In this document: piece by piece, positions 35,581 through 47,496 of the stretch
Layout of the letters: every line of letters starts with the position of its first letter
Position numbering within the stretch: the first letter of the stretch is position 1
Assembly (NCBI GenBank): GCA_963931925.1
Contig: OZ007580.1
Location: 9,514,501 to 9,578,500 of the forward strand
Length of the DNA stretch: 64,000 nt
Source: Onchidella celtica
Lineage: Eukaryota; Mollusca; Gastropoda; Systellommatophora; Onchidiidae
Reading direction: 5' to 3'
Position numbers and translations under genes: made by a program
The notes under the pieces: generated by a model
The model's input: only the letters and a program-made list of their open reading frames with translations
Told to the model about the DNA's origin: nothing
The model's database searches: none

Positions 35581-38500
35581 AAATTTTGGTTTGCTGCAAA
35601 GTTTTAGAGGCACGCTCGTCTCCTCTCGGCCCAATTTTCTTCGGTGAAAACAATTGTTAAAAACGTGGATCTGTACAAAGGTTGACGTGCCCGAAATCAG
35701 GTACATGTACTTTTCCTTGTTCTGTCCTCATCGCCAATTCCACGTTGGTCTCGTTATTGTTTTTGTTTTGTTTTGTTTTCGTTCTGTCTTGATTCCACAG
35801 CAACTTTTCGGAAATTCAACGTGCTGAAATGTCACTTGTGTCACAGTTACAGGTTCAGTTGATTTTTTTGCGTGTGGATGTTTTAGCCGTTTTCGATGTT
35901 ATTGTGGCACTGGATGTAGGCTTGTCTTCTCCATGGTTTGGGTGACAAAAGATACTGGATTAGATCACTTGTGCCCATCTGTTCGCCAGAGACATCTGGG
36001 AGGGAAAACCGGTTTACCTTGGTCATCGAGTTCCCGAGTGTCGTTTGCAGGGCATTGACACCTCCACTGAACAGGCGCTCCTGTTGTTGTTTTTTTTTTT
36101 GTCAAAATAAATAGGCGGCGGTTCTACCATCAATTTCGAACAGTATAGTTTACCATGCAGATCAGGATTTGCCTAACCGTTGTTGTATTTAATGTGATTT
36201 ATTCAAACGTCCGGGGACGGCGTGTCCTGTAAAAATTCGAAATGGCCCCAGGCAGATGCAAACTGTGGAAGTATTGACGTTTTCTGCATTGTGCTGAACT
36301 GGCGTAATTCCTGGCGATGCTAGGCCTAACTGTAGTTTGATTTTGTGAGGTGAGTAATGGCAGCAGTGGAGGACATGAAACAGTCGGCAGAAGCTTGAAG
36401 TGTTGAGTATAATGGCAGCGCTACTGAAGCGCTTAGTTCTGAATTGTAAAAGTTGTTTGATTGGGTTGTTTGTTTTGTTGGTGCGTAGCAAAGCTTTAAA
36501 GTGAAGAAGGTAAGATGTTTGCTGGTAAGGAACAAGGTGGAAAACGATTCGTGTTGTTACTGGTTTGAAGTCATTATACGACCAGTAATTGTTTCTATTT
36601 AACTAACATGGCTCTAGGAGTTTTGAAACTCTGTGTTGTTTGCTTTGTGAAACAATTGTGAAGTAGGTCAAGGTTAAGTCAAGCGGACGGAATTATGTTG
36701 CACAAACACAGAAGTCTATTTATAAACTGTATGTGGACCCTTGTATGTGTGGGGGTTGTTTTTTTTTTATAGTTTTAATATCTATTGCGCAGTGACTCTG
36801 CCTGGCCGCACACGAGACAACTGAAGTGGAGTCACATGTTGTAAAGGACACACATCATGTTGCATTGTATCTATTTTTAATGCATGCGTAATTAGTAGGA
36901 AAAGGCGTGTTCGGATTTTCCGTTTTTCTTATCTTAGGTTTCCCCTGATGATATGACGTTCCTGTACTGCTTATTTATGCAGAGAACTGAAACTGATAAA
37001 GTCAGGTCCTTTGTCTTCTCTCTTTACACTCTTCCATTTTTCATCTGTATGTCGAGTGTGGACATTCAAACTGTCACAATTTCTAGGCCCAGGGACGGGA
37101 ATTTGGCGCGTGAAGATTGTAAGGATCTCTTTTAAAAAAAAACTAAAACCTGTGTCGTGAAATATTGACTCTGTGTGTGTGTAGTGGGATCGTTTTGCAG
37201 TTTTGGAGTTAAGAAAGAAACCAGTGGCGCGGGAGTCTTTCTGTTAGAAGTTGTATTATTTATTTCGTGAACAAATTGGTTTCATATTCTTGTAAATTTT
37301 CCAGTTAATGTGGGAAAGAAAGAAAAGTGCACACACATCCATTCCCCCACCCGGAAAGGTAGGTCAGGGATATGTTAAAACATGATGAGAATTAGACACA
37401 GATAAGCCAGTTTAACTTGAAATTTATGCAGCGGGGGTGGAGAAAAAGAGGGCAGAGGGGGTATGATAGCACCCGAGACATAGAATACCGAGACGGACCA
37501 TTCCATCTTTCACCATAATTATGTCCACAACTTGGGCGCGTACAAACAAAGTGAGAACTACTCACAGAGGTCTGTGGTACTAGTCATTTGAGTTTAATTA
37601 TGAAGAGGTGTGGTGCGAATTGTTGCATTGTTGACATGGATGATACGCGCGCAAGTTGACGGACGGAATTTAGATAATTGAACCGTTTCTGTATCCTGTG
37701 TCTCGGGCAGCACGGTGTCGGCTCAAATAATAATAGTAACAACACAGGGTTCTTTTGTTTATTTGTATATTATGTTCGTTCATAGCACAAGTGATATTGC
37801 ACTCTACCAGCATCCCGTCACGTTCCATGGTCTATGCGCAGCCCTGACTGTGGTACTGGCAAGTTCCAGCAGCAACTAGAGATACCTCACACTAACATCT
37901 CTGGCAGCAACACAGCGTAATTACTTAATGTTTGTCCCTGCACTGCAAATGTGTGCAATCCCCTGTCCGTGTCACGCCCTGTTTATATTCCATACGACGT
38001 ATAGTCGGTCAGTTTGCCCTAGTGACAGTTAGCTCTCTTCGGCATCGCAGAGGAGTGGCAGTTAATTGAACGTGTGCGCATGCACAGCAGTCCCGCTTTG
38101 ATCAGGAGAACGAGTAAAAATAAATAAGGTAAAACTTCAGTTTTTACAGCCATTTGCTTAGGCCGTCTTTTTACAGGACGTCAATTTGATGATGTTACGT
38201 TCTGTGCTCAGCTGTGGAATGTGCATGCGGTACTTGAAACCAAGGATGCGAACAAAATGGGATATGTCAGTGTGAAAAACCCATGTCGTCATTGCTCTGG
38301 ATTATGGCATACGTCAGACTTATTCCAAAAGGCAACCTGACGGTTCATTGTATTCCTGAGCATGGGGACTATCAGATAGTATTATAGAAAAAGAAATGCG
38401 TCTATGGGAAAATGTAAAATATTCCAACTGAATTATGATGGCACAAGTCACTAAAAAAGGAAAAGAAATAGTTACGTTTTCTCATAACATCTCGAAAATG

Positions 38501-38913
38501 TCAAACGTGTCTTATGTCAGCCTATATGTTTGTTTGCTTGTGTTTCAAAATGTACTACAAGATCCCTTACCTGTGATGTTCTCGTGTCAGCAGGTACTTG
38601 CTGTCTAATTAATTACGTATGAAATCGATCACATACGGAGGAAGAGAACAAGGGCGCTGAGTTGTCTTGAGTCATGTCTTGACTAACATTTGGTTTGATT
38701 TACGAGGTTCTTGAACCAGTTAACATCCACGGAAAAATGCAAAATTTGCATAATGATTCATACTTGAAGAATTAGTAATCAATATGTGTCGTGACTGAGC
38801 ATAATGTAAACGTTAAAGCTTCTGGTTCAGTGTGTTTACATAGCGTTCTGTTCTGTATACACGATCAGATATAACAATTTTCTTTGACCTTGAAGATGAT
38901 ATCATGTTGATGG

Positions 38914-38915
<2 letters not shown>

Positions 38916-38984
<69 letters not shown>
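38916..38984 (+). repeat. (TC)n-(TG)n compound microsatellite
   Basis: About 20 TC units run directly into about 14 TG units. Confidence 0.95.
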
Positions 38985-38987
<3 letters not shown>

Positions 38988-39761
38988 CCTCCCCCTCTAT
39001 CTATCCCGCTACTCTCTCATCCCCGTCTTCCGCCACTCGTCATTGCTTCCTCTCTCCCAATGAGGCTAGCGTGTCGGTAATTTCATTGCTTATCACTACA
39101 ATCACTGGGCGTGTATGCTCAACTACAAAGCCTGCCTGTACATTTGGCTAATATAGTAAATGCACGGCGCATTCTCTGTCATAATGGCAACATATGTTTT
39201 CCATTACTGAAGGTGAAATGATTCATACGTTATTTATTTATTTAGTTTACACGTACATGTTCCATTCATTCATTCCCAACCCACTCCCTTTTGTTGTAAA
39301 CTGTCTTCGTCTCTTAGCCTACTGTTGTGGTTTTTTTCACGGAAAGCTGAAAGTGATGGGGGTTTGTTTTTGATATGAATATGATTATTTTATGAACCTG
39401 TTGCGTTTTATGCACGAAACGCAATGCAGTGTATGATGTCAGCTTCTGGGAAATATATAGACCAAATATCATATTTAATAGAATGTTGCACAATATTATG
39501 TACCGAACATGCATTGTGAGTAGTCTTATACTGTCTTTAGTCGTGTTATGGGGTGGGTGCAGGAGGGGAGTGGGGGCGTTTTGTTATGTTGATGTCTGTG
39601 GTATAATCGAGCTCAGACGATGTCTGCGGTATTTTGTGGCATCGTAGTGAAAATTCATACCTCGGCATAGATCTATAAAAATTATATACCCTGTACGTAC
39701 ATAAAAGGGAGGGAGCAGGAACTTACCCTTTTTTTTTTATTCATTACTAATCTAGAGAGAT

Positions 39762-39822
39762 TGAGTTTGGGGTTAACGGCGCATAGGCACGATAATGGCC
39801 ACTTTGCGCCTTTCGCGTTTTT
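39762..39822 (+). repeat. Short interspersed repeat, second copy
   Basis: A diverged copy of the 14625-14685 block, ending in a T-run at about 39820-39832. Confidence 0.5.
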
Positions 39823-40668
39823 TTTTTTTTTTCGTTATCTTACTCTAGTCTAATCTAGAGAACAGGTTAAAAACTGTACACCGTATATCACCAGTAAATT
39901 CAACACAAATGTGTACATATCCCTTGTGGTCGCATGTACCATTTTTTATTTCTTTGACCATTATTTTGATTGTGCACTGTGCTGCAGATGCGGGAGTGCT
40001 TGTTCTGTGGTATCAACAGTGACATTGCGTGGACTGCCAGCTCACGGGGCAATTGTGCCCTCTGACCCGTGGGCACTCTGAGACTCTTCCACTCGTCCAG
40101 TATTGAACCCCATTTCAATAAAGTACTGATGTAATTAAAGTAAAATGCATTTTAGTGCTAGTATACTCAAATTTATTTACAATCGCCTGGTTTTAATTTG
40201 TGCAGTTTTCAAAACAAAACAAAAAAAAACAGCATGAAAAAATGTAGAATGTTCGAACATCGGGAGGTTTTCTGTGTGTCTGAGGGGGATGCTATTACGG
40301 CAGATTTTTTTTTTCCTTTTGAAATTTTGAGCCCTCGAGAATTTTGCGCCTGGGACAACTGCCCCTGTGGCCCTATCCACGCTACGCCACTGGGTATCAA
40401 ACCGATGGGGGCGAGACAACTCAACAACGGGAAACTGAACTTTGAAAATCAATGATCTCTGTCTTATCGAAAACGAGCAAGCGAAACGAAACCCCAGTTT
40501 TATTCATCCAGAGATGTGATTGAGGCTTGTGATCTGACACATGCAGTACCTGTGTACATACCAGTCAGTAGTTGATGTGTAACCGGCCCCTCTTGTCATG
40601 TTCAAACTTTGAGATCAATGAAGAAATCGATAAAATACTAGGGCGCAACAGGCCACCTTTTGTTGATA

Positions 40669-40735
40669 CTCGAGTCGACCAAATGATTTACCTTGCTATT
40701 GATCTCATTGGGATAACATTTGGTGTCGACCTGAG
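40669..40735. repeat. Imperfect hairpin
   Basis: CTCGAGTCGACCAAATG faces CATTTGGTGTCGACCTGAG, pairing with a two-base bulge. The loop is about 30 bases. Confidence 0.55.
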
Positions 40736-42640
40736 CTCATGACGTACTTAAGAATGCTTTATGTGAAATGAAACTTATTGAGATTATAGCTACATGTATT
40801 ACTATTTTAAAGCTTATTATTGCATGAACTTTAGTGAAGGAAAGCCGTGAAACCTGATTTGGTTGGGGGAATTGGGCCCCGGGAGCTGAACAGTTCGAAC
40901 GCTGCTATTTGGAAACTCAGTAATGGAATAAAACGCTTGAAGATTTCATAATCATTAGCCTAAACTTTACAAATTAACGAATTCTTCCGATATTTAAATT
41001 TTGATGATGGTGGTTATGAAAGTTACGGTTTCCTGAATCTCTGTCTTCTCACATTTTAGTTTGCCAACAGGGAAGTGCATTTAACTAATAGTGTTCAAAA
41101 TAAGGTTTATGCACGGTGGAATGTAATTGTGTTAGCTGCAAAGTTCAAATGTTTCCATACATTTAAGATTAATTTCTTCCTAATGCATTCCGGGGTATAT
41201 AACGATGAAGAAAGTTAGTTTCTGTTGGGAGAAGGCCTGTATCAAACGTTATGGCACGTTGGTAATCTGTTGTCTTTTTACCGTCTTAATTAAGTAAAGG
41301 ATGTGTCATTCCGGCTGGGCACACACATAGGCGACTTGCTGTGGTATTGCAGTTGTGTCTTAGTTTCATGTTCCTACCCACCCTGCGATATGCTCGTGTC
41401 TTGCATGTGAGCGCATCTGCATTCCTTCGCCTAGACTTAAAAAGACTGCAATGCAACAAAATGGCCTGTGTACGCCAAACCGCAGAACGTACTTTTTCCA
41501 GTATAAAAGAAAAAAAAAAACTCAGGGGGGGGGGGGGGGGACACCTCGCCATTTCTTGTGTCGTCAACCAACAAGTTTCATAGCCATTAAGTGCACATCG
41601 ATCGGCCTTTAAGTGCACATCGTCCTGAGATCTTAGGTCAGTGTTTGTACAGCCTCCTGTCACCAGTATCGGTTTGGCATAACTTGGCGGAGATTGGCGT
41701 GTCTGAATCAAACAACAATCCACGGGTTAAAAAATCTGTTTATTTTGAGATCTGTGAAGACCTGGGCGTTAGAGATGAGTCAATGTTGGTGTCATTCAAC
41801 AGTGGGGGGGGGGGGGGGGAAGAAGGGTGTGAGAAGGGGGGATGAAGGAATACGATAGCAAACAATCGAAAGACCAAAGGGGGGGGGGTGGGAGTGTCAC
41901 ATTTTGCCAGCCCCTCCCTCTGTTTGTCCCCTCAGTTTTTTAGTATGTGCTTTGCTTGGCGTAATGTCTCAGCTCCACAAGTTTTAAATGTTTATCCTAA
42001 TTTGTTCATCAGCATCATTTGAAAGGTTTGTTGTGTTAAGATTCTATAATTTATGCCCTTTTATATTTGGTGAAGAGTGAGGAGTCATTTTGGTATGTGT
42101 ATTTATGTAAGTTAATTCAACTGTCTGTAAATTGAAGGCAATGTTACGAGATTGCTTTATTTCGCAGACACGGTGTTTTTTGTGAACAAAATTGTTTTGT
42201 TTTTCCCGTGGAACTGAAGCTGACTTTTGTGAATTTGATTCAAGGCAGGCCTACATTATGTACAATACTGCGTAGTGGCACTTAAGTGCTCTAAATGACA
42301 ATGACCATGTTAAAGGTTAGGGGTCACTAACTTCCGGTAGGACAGCAAACAGATGCGATGTGTGCCAGAATGTGTGAGGAACAGCGACTTTTTTGTGTAC
42401 CATACTCGTACTATCAGTTGGTGGGCAGTGTGTTTGCAAACTGATCTCGTAAAGCAGCCATTGACACCGATTTGTTCTGTTTGCTGTGTAGTTAATAAAG
42501 ATATGGCTGATACTGACAGGTTTTACCACAATTTTTACCGTTATAGTTGAATTCAAAGGACAACCAGAGGGAGAAAGCTCGCTGTGTATGCAGTTTGATG
42601 AAAATGTATGGGTGACTGTTGACCGGGGGGGGGGGGCGCA

Positions 42641-42934
42641 GTTGTTAATTGTACGTACGCACCCCAAGAGTTTTGCCCTAGGGGCACGTATGTTAACGTA
42701 CCTGACCTGATACTCAACCCTAAATCTTCTCGAATCCTTAACCCTGCCCCATACCCTTTCAACCAAAAAAACAGGAGCAAAACAAAAAGAAAATCTGAAA
42801 GAATAATTAATTAAGGCTGTTGTTAGAAGTACGTGTATTTCGGGAGGAGCTCTCTAGCTGTGGAGTCACAAAAGGCTTTAAAATGCGCACCCCTAACGCA
42901 ACTTGGGGGAGGGGGCGTACGTTCTTGTAACAAC
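42641..42934 (+). mobile_element. Four-copy TIR family, copy C
   Basis: It starts GTTGTTAATTGTACGTACGC and ends GTACGTTCTTGTAACAAC, which are inverted. It carries AACCCTGCCCCATACCCTTT, AACAGGAGCAAAACAAAAAG and TAATTAATTAAGGCTGTTGT. It is the longest copy read in + orientation. Confidence 0.75.
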
Positions 42935-43951
42935 GTTCTTGAGGGGGGATAGGAATGGTTACGTGATGTGTGCTGTTCTTTTCATATGTTGGAAAAATCA
43001 GCTGTTTAATTTTGCTGTGCGAAACAATCAAATAAGGCACAATCAGCCAGTTTGTTTGCATGAGAAATATGAACTAGAAGTTTTTTAAAAACCGGCCTTG
43101 GATGAGGGGTAAGCTTAAAGATTCTTCACTCGGGTTTGTCAAAGAAACTGAGTGCAGAAAAAGATTTTCCGAAGGGAGAGAGAGAGAGTGTGTGTATGTG
43201 TTTGTATTGTGCATTACTAAGGCTGGTTTCATAGTTCGCTGGTGTTTTTTGTGCATGTGAGTGACCGCGGGTAGAGAAGAGCTGTGTCACAGATCATGTA
43301 GTTCATGCCAAGACACAGTCAACCACCTTGTCTACCGGTAAACTGTGTCTTGGGTCAATCAACCGTGGCAGTTGAGGTGAAGTAATAATAATATTATGAC
43401 AGCCGTAAGATCAGCAGAGATATATGCCTAGAGAAGGGAAGTGGGGGCGGTTGTAACAGCGGCGTATTTAATGAACATGCGTTGGGAAGGGGGTGGGAGG
43501 CACAAAAGAAGAATGGACAGTCACAAGGAGAGAGACTTTCACCTTCGCTCAGGCATTGTCCATCCACAGCAGGATGTAGCCCTTCGTCAGTGACTTTTAT
43601 TCCTTTCTGTGTGATGTTTTCCTCATCCATGTTGTTCCCCCCTCTCTTTTTCATAAATATCATCCTGCCATCTTCTTCCTGGTCGTCCTCGTGTTCCTTC
43701 TTTTTTTGTGTGTCTGTGGTTGCCATTCAGCGCAGCCTTGTGTCCATCTGTTATCATTCATCCTTCCCACATGTGAGAGAGACTTGCAACAAGATAATGT
43801 GGTTTTTAATTGTTTTAGTGTCCAAAGTTTCTGACACTGAAAGTGAATACGGGACGATTTGTCGAAGAAAACGCACCAAACCCCATCCCAACACGGAAGC
43901 GGAACTTAATGGCGATCAGCTGGGCGAGAAGTGGTGTCATCTATTTTTGTA

Positions 43952-44487
43952 TCTATATAATAAAGCTACAACAAAACCCCTAATAGTCCTATGGACTCGG
44001 AAACTACACAACGCACCGACCTGAAATTTGGCACAAAGAATTATGGGATAGTGAACATTGTTCCTATCGCTATACACAAACAAAACCATCTGTTATTTCT
44101 GAGTTAATCGGTAAATGCGGTTATGATTAAAGACTCAATTCACGAGAGCGTTTGATCAGAAATTTACGATCAATAAGATATTGATGTATGTTTCTAATAA
44201 TAGCCCACTTCCGCATACACATGACGTTATCACTTCCTGCGATGTGTTCACTAACATACAAACTAACCCGTGCGCAAATCATTGCCATTTGACGGATGCT
44301 GACAGGATGCGCAGGATGTCAACTCGCAAAGGGAGAGCAGTAAAACTTATCTAAAAACAAACAAACAAACAAACAAAAATAAAATAAAGCTTAAGGAACA
44401 GGCAAAATGAAGCAGGTCCATAATTATCACCCAGAACTGAAACTAATAAATCGATTTATCCCGGGCAGGGCCGGGCAACTCAGCTAG
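43952..44487 (+). mobile_element. Non-autonomous Helitron, first of a tandem pair
   Basis: The 5' end is TCTATATAATAAAGCTAC, preceded by A at 43951. The 3' end is CTAG, preceded about 6 bases away by a short hairpin, CCCGG-GCAGGG-CCGGG. TC...CTAG termini with a 3' hairpin and an A/T target are Helitron hallmarks. It is 536 bp and has no Rep/helicase gene. A CAAA microsatellite lies inside. Confidence 0.82.
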
Positions 44488-45019
44488 TCTATATAATAAA
44501 GCTACAATAAAACCCCTAATAGTCCTATGGAATCGGAAACTACACAACGCACCGACCTGAAATTTGGCACAAAGAATTATGGGATAGCGAACATTGTTCC
44601 TATTGCCATACACAAACAAAACCTTTTGTTATTCCTGAGTTAATCGGTAAATGCGGTTATAATTAAAGACTAAATTCACGAGAGCGTTTGATCCGAAATT
44701 TACGATCAATAAGATATTGATGTATGTTTCTAATAATAGCCCACTTCCGCCTACACATGATGTTATCACTTCCTGCGATGTGTTCACTAACATACAAACT
44801 AACCCGTGCGCAAATCATTGCCATTTGACGGATGCTGACGGGATGCGCAGGACGTCAACTCGCAAAAGGAGAGCAGTAAAACTTATCTAAAAACAAACAA
44901 ACAAACAAAAATAAAATAAAGCTAAAGGAACAGGCAAAATGAAGCAGGTCCATAATAATCACCCAGAACTGAAACTAATAAATCGATTTATCCCGGGCAG
45001 GGCCGGGCAACTCAGCTAG
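44488..45019 (+). mobile_element. Non-autonomous Helitron, second tandem copy
   Basis: It starts TCTATATAATAAAGCTAC directly after the CTAG of the first copy and ends with the same hairpin and CTAG, followed by T at 45020. It has 532 bp; the difference from copy 1 is mainly the CAAA repeat number. A few point changes separate the copies. Confidence 0.82.
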
Positions 45020-45599
45020 TGTATATATTTTTTTAAAAAAAACTCGTTTGTTGTTCAAATGTCCAGTGCATCTGTTTGACCGAAGGCATCACATGGCGCT
45101 GTTGGCCGACGATTTTGATAAGTACGAATGTAGAATGTGACATGTGAAGTAAAGAACACACAGCTGGCGTGAATGTGTCCCCACGCAGGACCAGTGGCCG
45201 CGCCGAGTGAAGTCAGTTTTGCGTCGGTGTTTATACTGAGTTGACCTTTGTTTTAATCAACAAGTGAGACAAGAGTTGTTTCAGACTCACTAGTGCGTGA
45301 GGTCTGGTTTTATTTCATAGCTCAGAAACGGAGACCGAACGGTCTTGACTCAGTGGGCCATGGAGCTTAGAGAATACATGTTTGCGCGAAAACTTTCCGA
45401 ATGAGCTCTGCTTTTCTGGATTTTGTATTATTTCTATATGTCTTTGATCCCATTCGGGAAATTTGCTTTTGTATGATTGCAGTCCAGTTACAACTGGAGC
45501 AGACATGTCGTCGCCACAGTGGAGCGTCGGTCGCCCTTTTTTTTCTGAGGGATTGGGGGGTGAAGGGGGTTAGGGACCAGTTTTTGCTGTTGTTGTTTT

Positions 45600-45866
45600 A
45601 AATTTTACCCGGGCAGCAGCCTTGTTAGGCCTGCTCTTCTCGACTCCCAATTGCTAAGGTATCTTTAATGTGCACACGGGCCAACCGAGTTTTTCGTCCT
45701 TATCAGAGACAACAGGTGCTCGATCCTACCTACCATCTGATCAAGGACAGAAAAATTTGATTCAAGTCACAAAAATTCCATCAAGCCTGGACCGACTGGG
45801 GATCGACCCCGGTACCTTCGGCATGAGAGGCGAACACGTTGCCTCTAGACCAACGTGCCCCCCCCC
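45600..45866 (-). mobile_element. tRNA-derived SINE, copy 2
   Basis: On the minus strand the head has an A-box TGGTCTAGAGG (45842-45852) and a B-box GGGTCGATCCC (45798-45808), correctly spaced for a tRNA promoter. The body has GATAAGGACGAAAAACTCGG, GTGCACATTAAAGATACC and GAGAAGAGCAGGCC, as in the copy at 50596. The length is about 270 bp. Confidence 0.8.
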
Positions 45867-45999
45867 CCCCCGCCCTCCCCGAGTTTTGTACAAAACTGTA
45901 AAAATTGGACAAAAATATTTACGGAAGTCCGAAACAAAAACATAATTTGCAGAAACTTCTCCAATAATTCTGTTCCCTGCTTGGTTTGTCTGTTTCCAG

Positions 46000-46017
46000 A
46001 GCTAGCAAGGTGGCGCC
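46000..46017 (+). other. CAPN5: 5' UTR part of the calpain start exon
   Basis: TGTCTGTTTCCAG at 45999 is a good acceptor 18 bases before the ATG, so at least one untranslated exon should lie upstream. AGCTAGCAAGGTGGCGCC forms the leader. Confidence 0.55.
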
Positions 46018-46188
46018 ATGGTGTTCTTCGACTCGGTCAAGAAATACAAGAACCAGGATTACGAGAAGCTGAAGACAGAATGTCAGACCAAAGGCACGCT
46101 ATTTATAGACACGGAATTCCCACCAGATGAGCGGTCTCTCTCGGCAACGCCGGGCAAGTTCGGCAGTATTGTATGGAAACGACCAAAG
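46018..46188 (+). CDS. CAPN5: Calpain exon 1 (start codon)
   Basis: GGCGCCATGG gives a strong start context. It holds 57 codons, ending IVWKRPK, with donor GTGAGT at 46189. The next exon is 11.1 kb away. Confidence 0.9.
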
Positions 46189-46542
46189 GTGAGTGTGTTT
46201 GTAGACACAGTTGTAGTCTTCTGTCTCTCTCTCTCTCTGTCTCTGTCTCTCTTTCTTTCTTTCTCTCTCTGTTTCTCTCTCTCTCTCTCTCTCACCGCCA
46301 TACACACAAAGAGATGACTATCACCTATACTAGTCTAACTCTGCCCTCCTCCTCCTCCTCCTTTTCTTTCTCTCTCTGTTTCTCTCTCTCTCTCTCTCAC
46401 CGCCATACACACAAAGAGATGACTATCACCTATACTAGGCTAACTCTGCCCTCCTCCTCCTCCTTTTCTTTCTCTCTCACCCCCCTCCCCCCACATACAC
46501 ACAAGAAAACAACGGCTACCTCCTATACTATCTCTCCGGTCT

Positions 46543-46584
<42 letters not shown>

Positions 46585-47457
46585 CCTCCCTGCTTAACAC
46601 ACACACACACTACTTGACCCCACATCAGCAAAGACAGGAAACGCATCATATTGTAGGGAAACACGTCTACCTCCAGTACCTGTGAATCGATTGAACAGTA
46701 AAATAATATGATTGATACGTTACAAAGTTTGAGGGTTGGCAGACGTATTTCGCCGTTGGTGTTTTTGTAATATTCATGCAGGTACATCCTACTTACACAC
46801 GGGTATTGGTATTCTCAGCTGTATAATAAAATTCGAAAATCAGTATTCCTGCAGATACAGTTGCTGAAACTTTCATAACTATTCGCATAGCGGATGAAAA
46901 GCTCATTGAATCCTGTATTTGACTGTTATGCACGAACCATCTGGTTTCATTGATTCATATCATTAAAATCTTAGGATTATGTATGACTCACGGGTCACTG
47001 TCCAATAACTGATGGCGTCAGCTTTCTCCAGGCTTAGTGAGTGTAGGAATGTTTTTTCGTTGATGCTAGTCTTCTTGTTTGTGTATGGTAACCCTACGCT
47101 AGGTTTTTTTTTCCAGTCACTGAAGTACATTTTTTTTATCAGTGGGTATCGACATCTGAAACACTTCAGATCTGTTAGTAGTCTCGGTGTTGCTTATCCC
47201 GTAGTTTCAATTCTTCGTTGTTTTGAGCATTATCCCTCGTCAGAAATAATAATGAGAGGCTGATCTTCTGCGTCTTTCATTTTTTTCTATAAATTTCAAC
47301 TGTGGCATATTTTAAGTGGTGCTGGAATAACCAAAACGTGTGAGTCTTTGGTTTAAGACCTTTATCATTGGAATTTTTTTTTTGCTTCCCCCCTCCCGCG
47401 AAAATGACAAAGCAATATCGTTGGAAAACTCGGCTCGCTCTCTCTCTCTCTCTCTCG

Positions 47458-47496
<39 letters not shown>

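Larger units (their letters stand above)
35600..42640. other. Intergenic or upstream calpain DNA, no gene recognised
   Basis: I see no protein-coding exon I can support. It holds microsatellites, four poly-G tracts near 35.5 and 41.5-41.9 kb, and a hairpin at 40669. An untranslated calpain exon could lie here, because the coding start exon has an acceptor. A candidate donor GTAAGATG lies near 36509, but nothing fixes it. Confidence 0.35.

Noticed and set aside
43482..44024. 180-codon frame running into the Helitron
   Set aside because: Serine/phenylalanine-rich low-complexity translation followed by Helitron sequence. The stretch SDTESEYGTICRRKRTK looks protein-like but has no supporting neighbours.
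46173..46685. 170-codon frame of Ser/Leu repeats
   Set aside because: It is a translation of the CT microsatellite in calpain intron 1 and starts inside the real exon in another frame.
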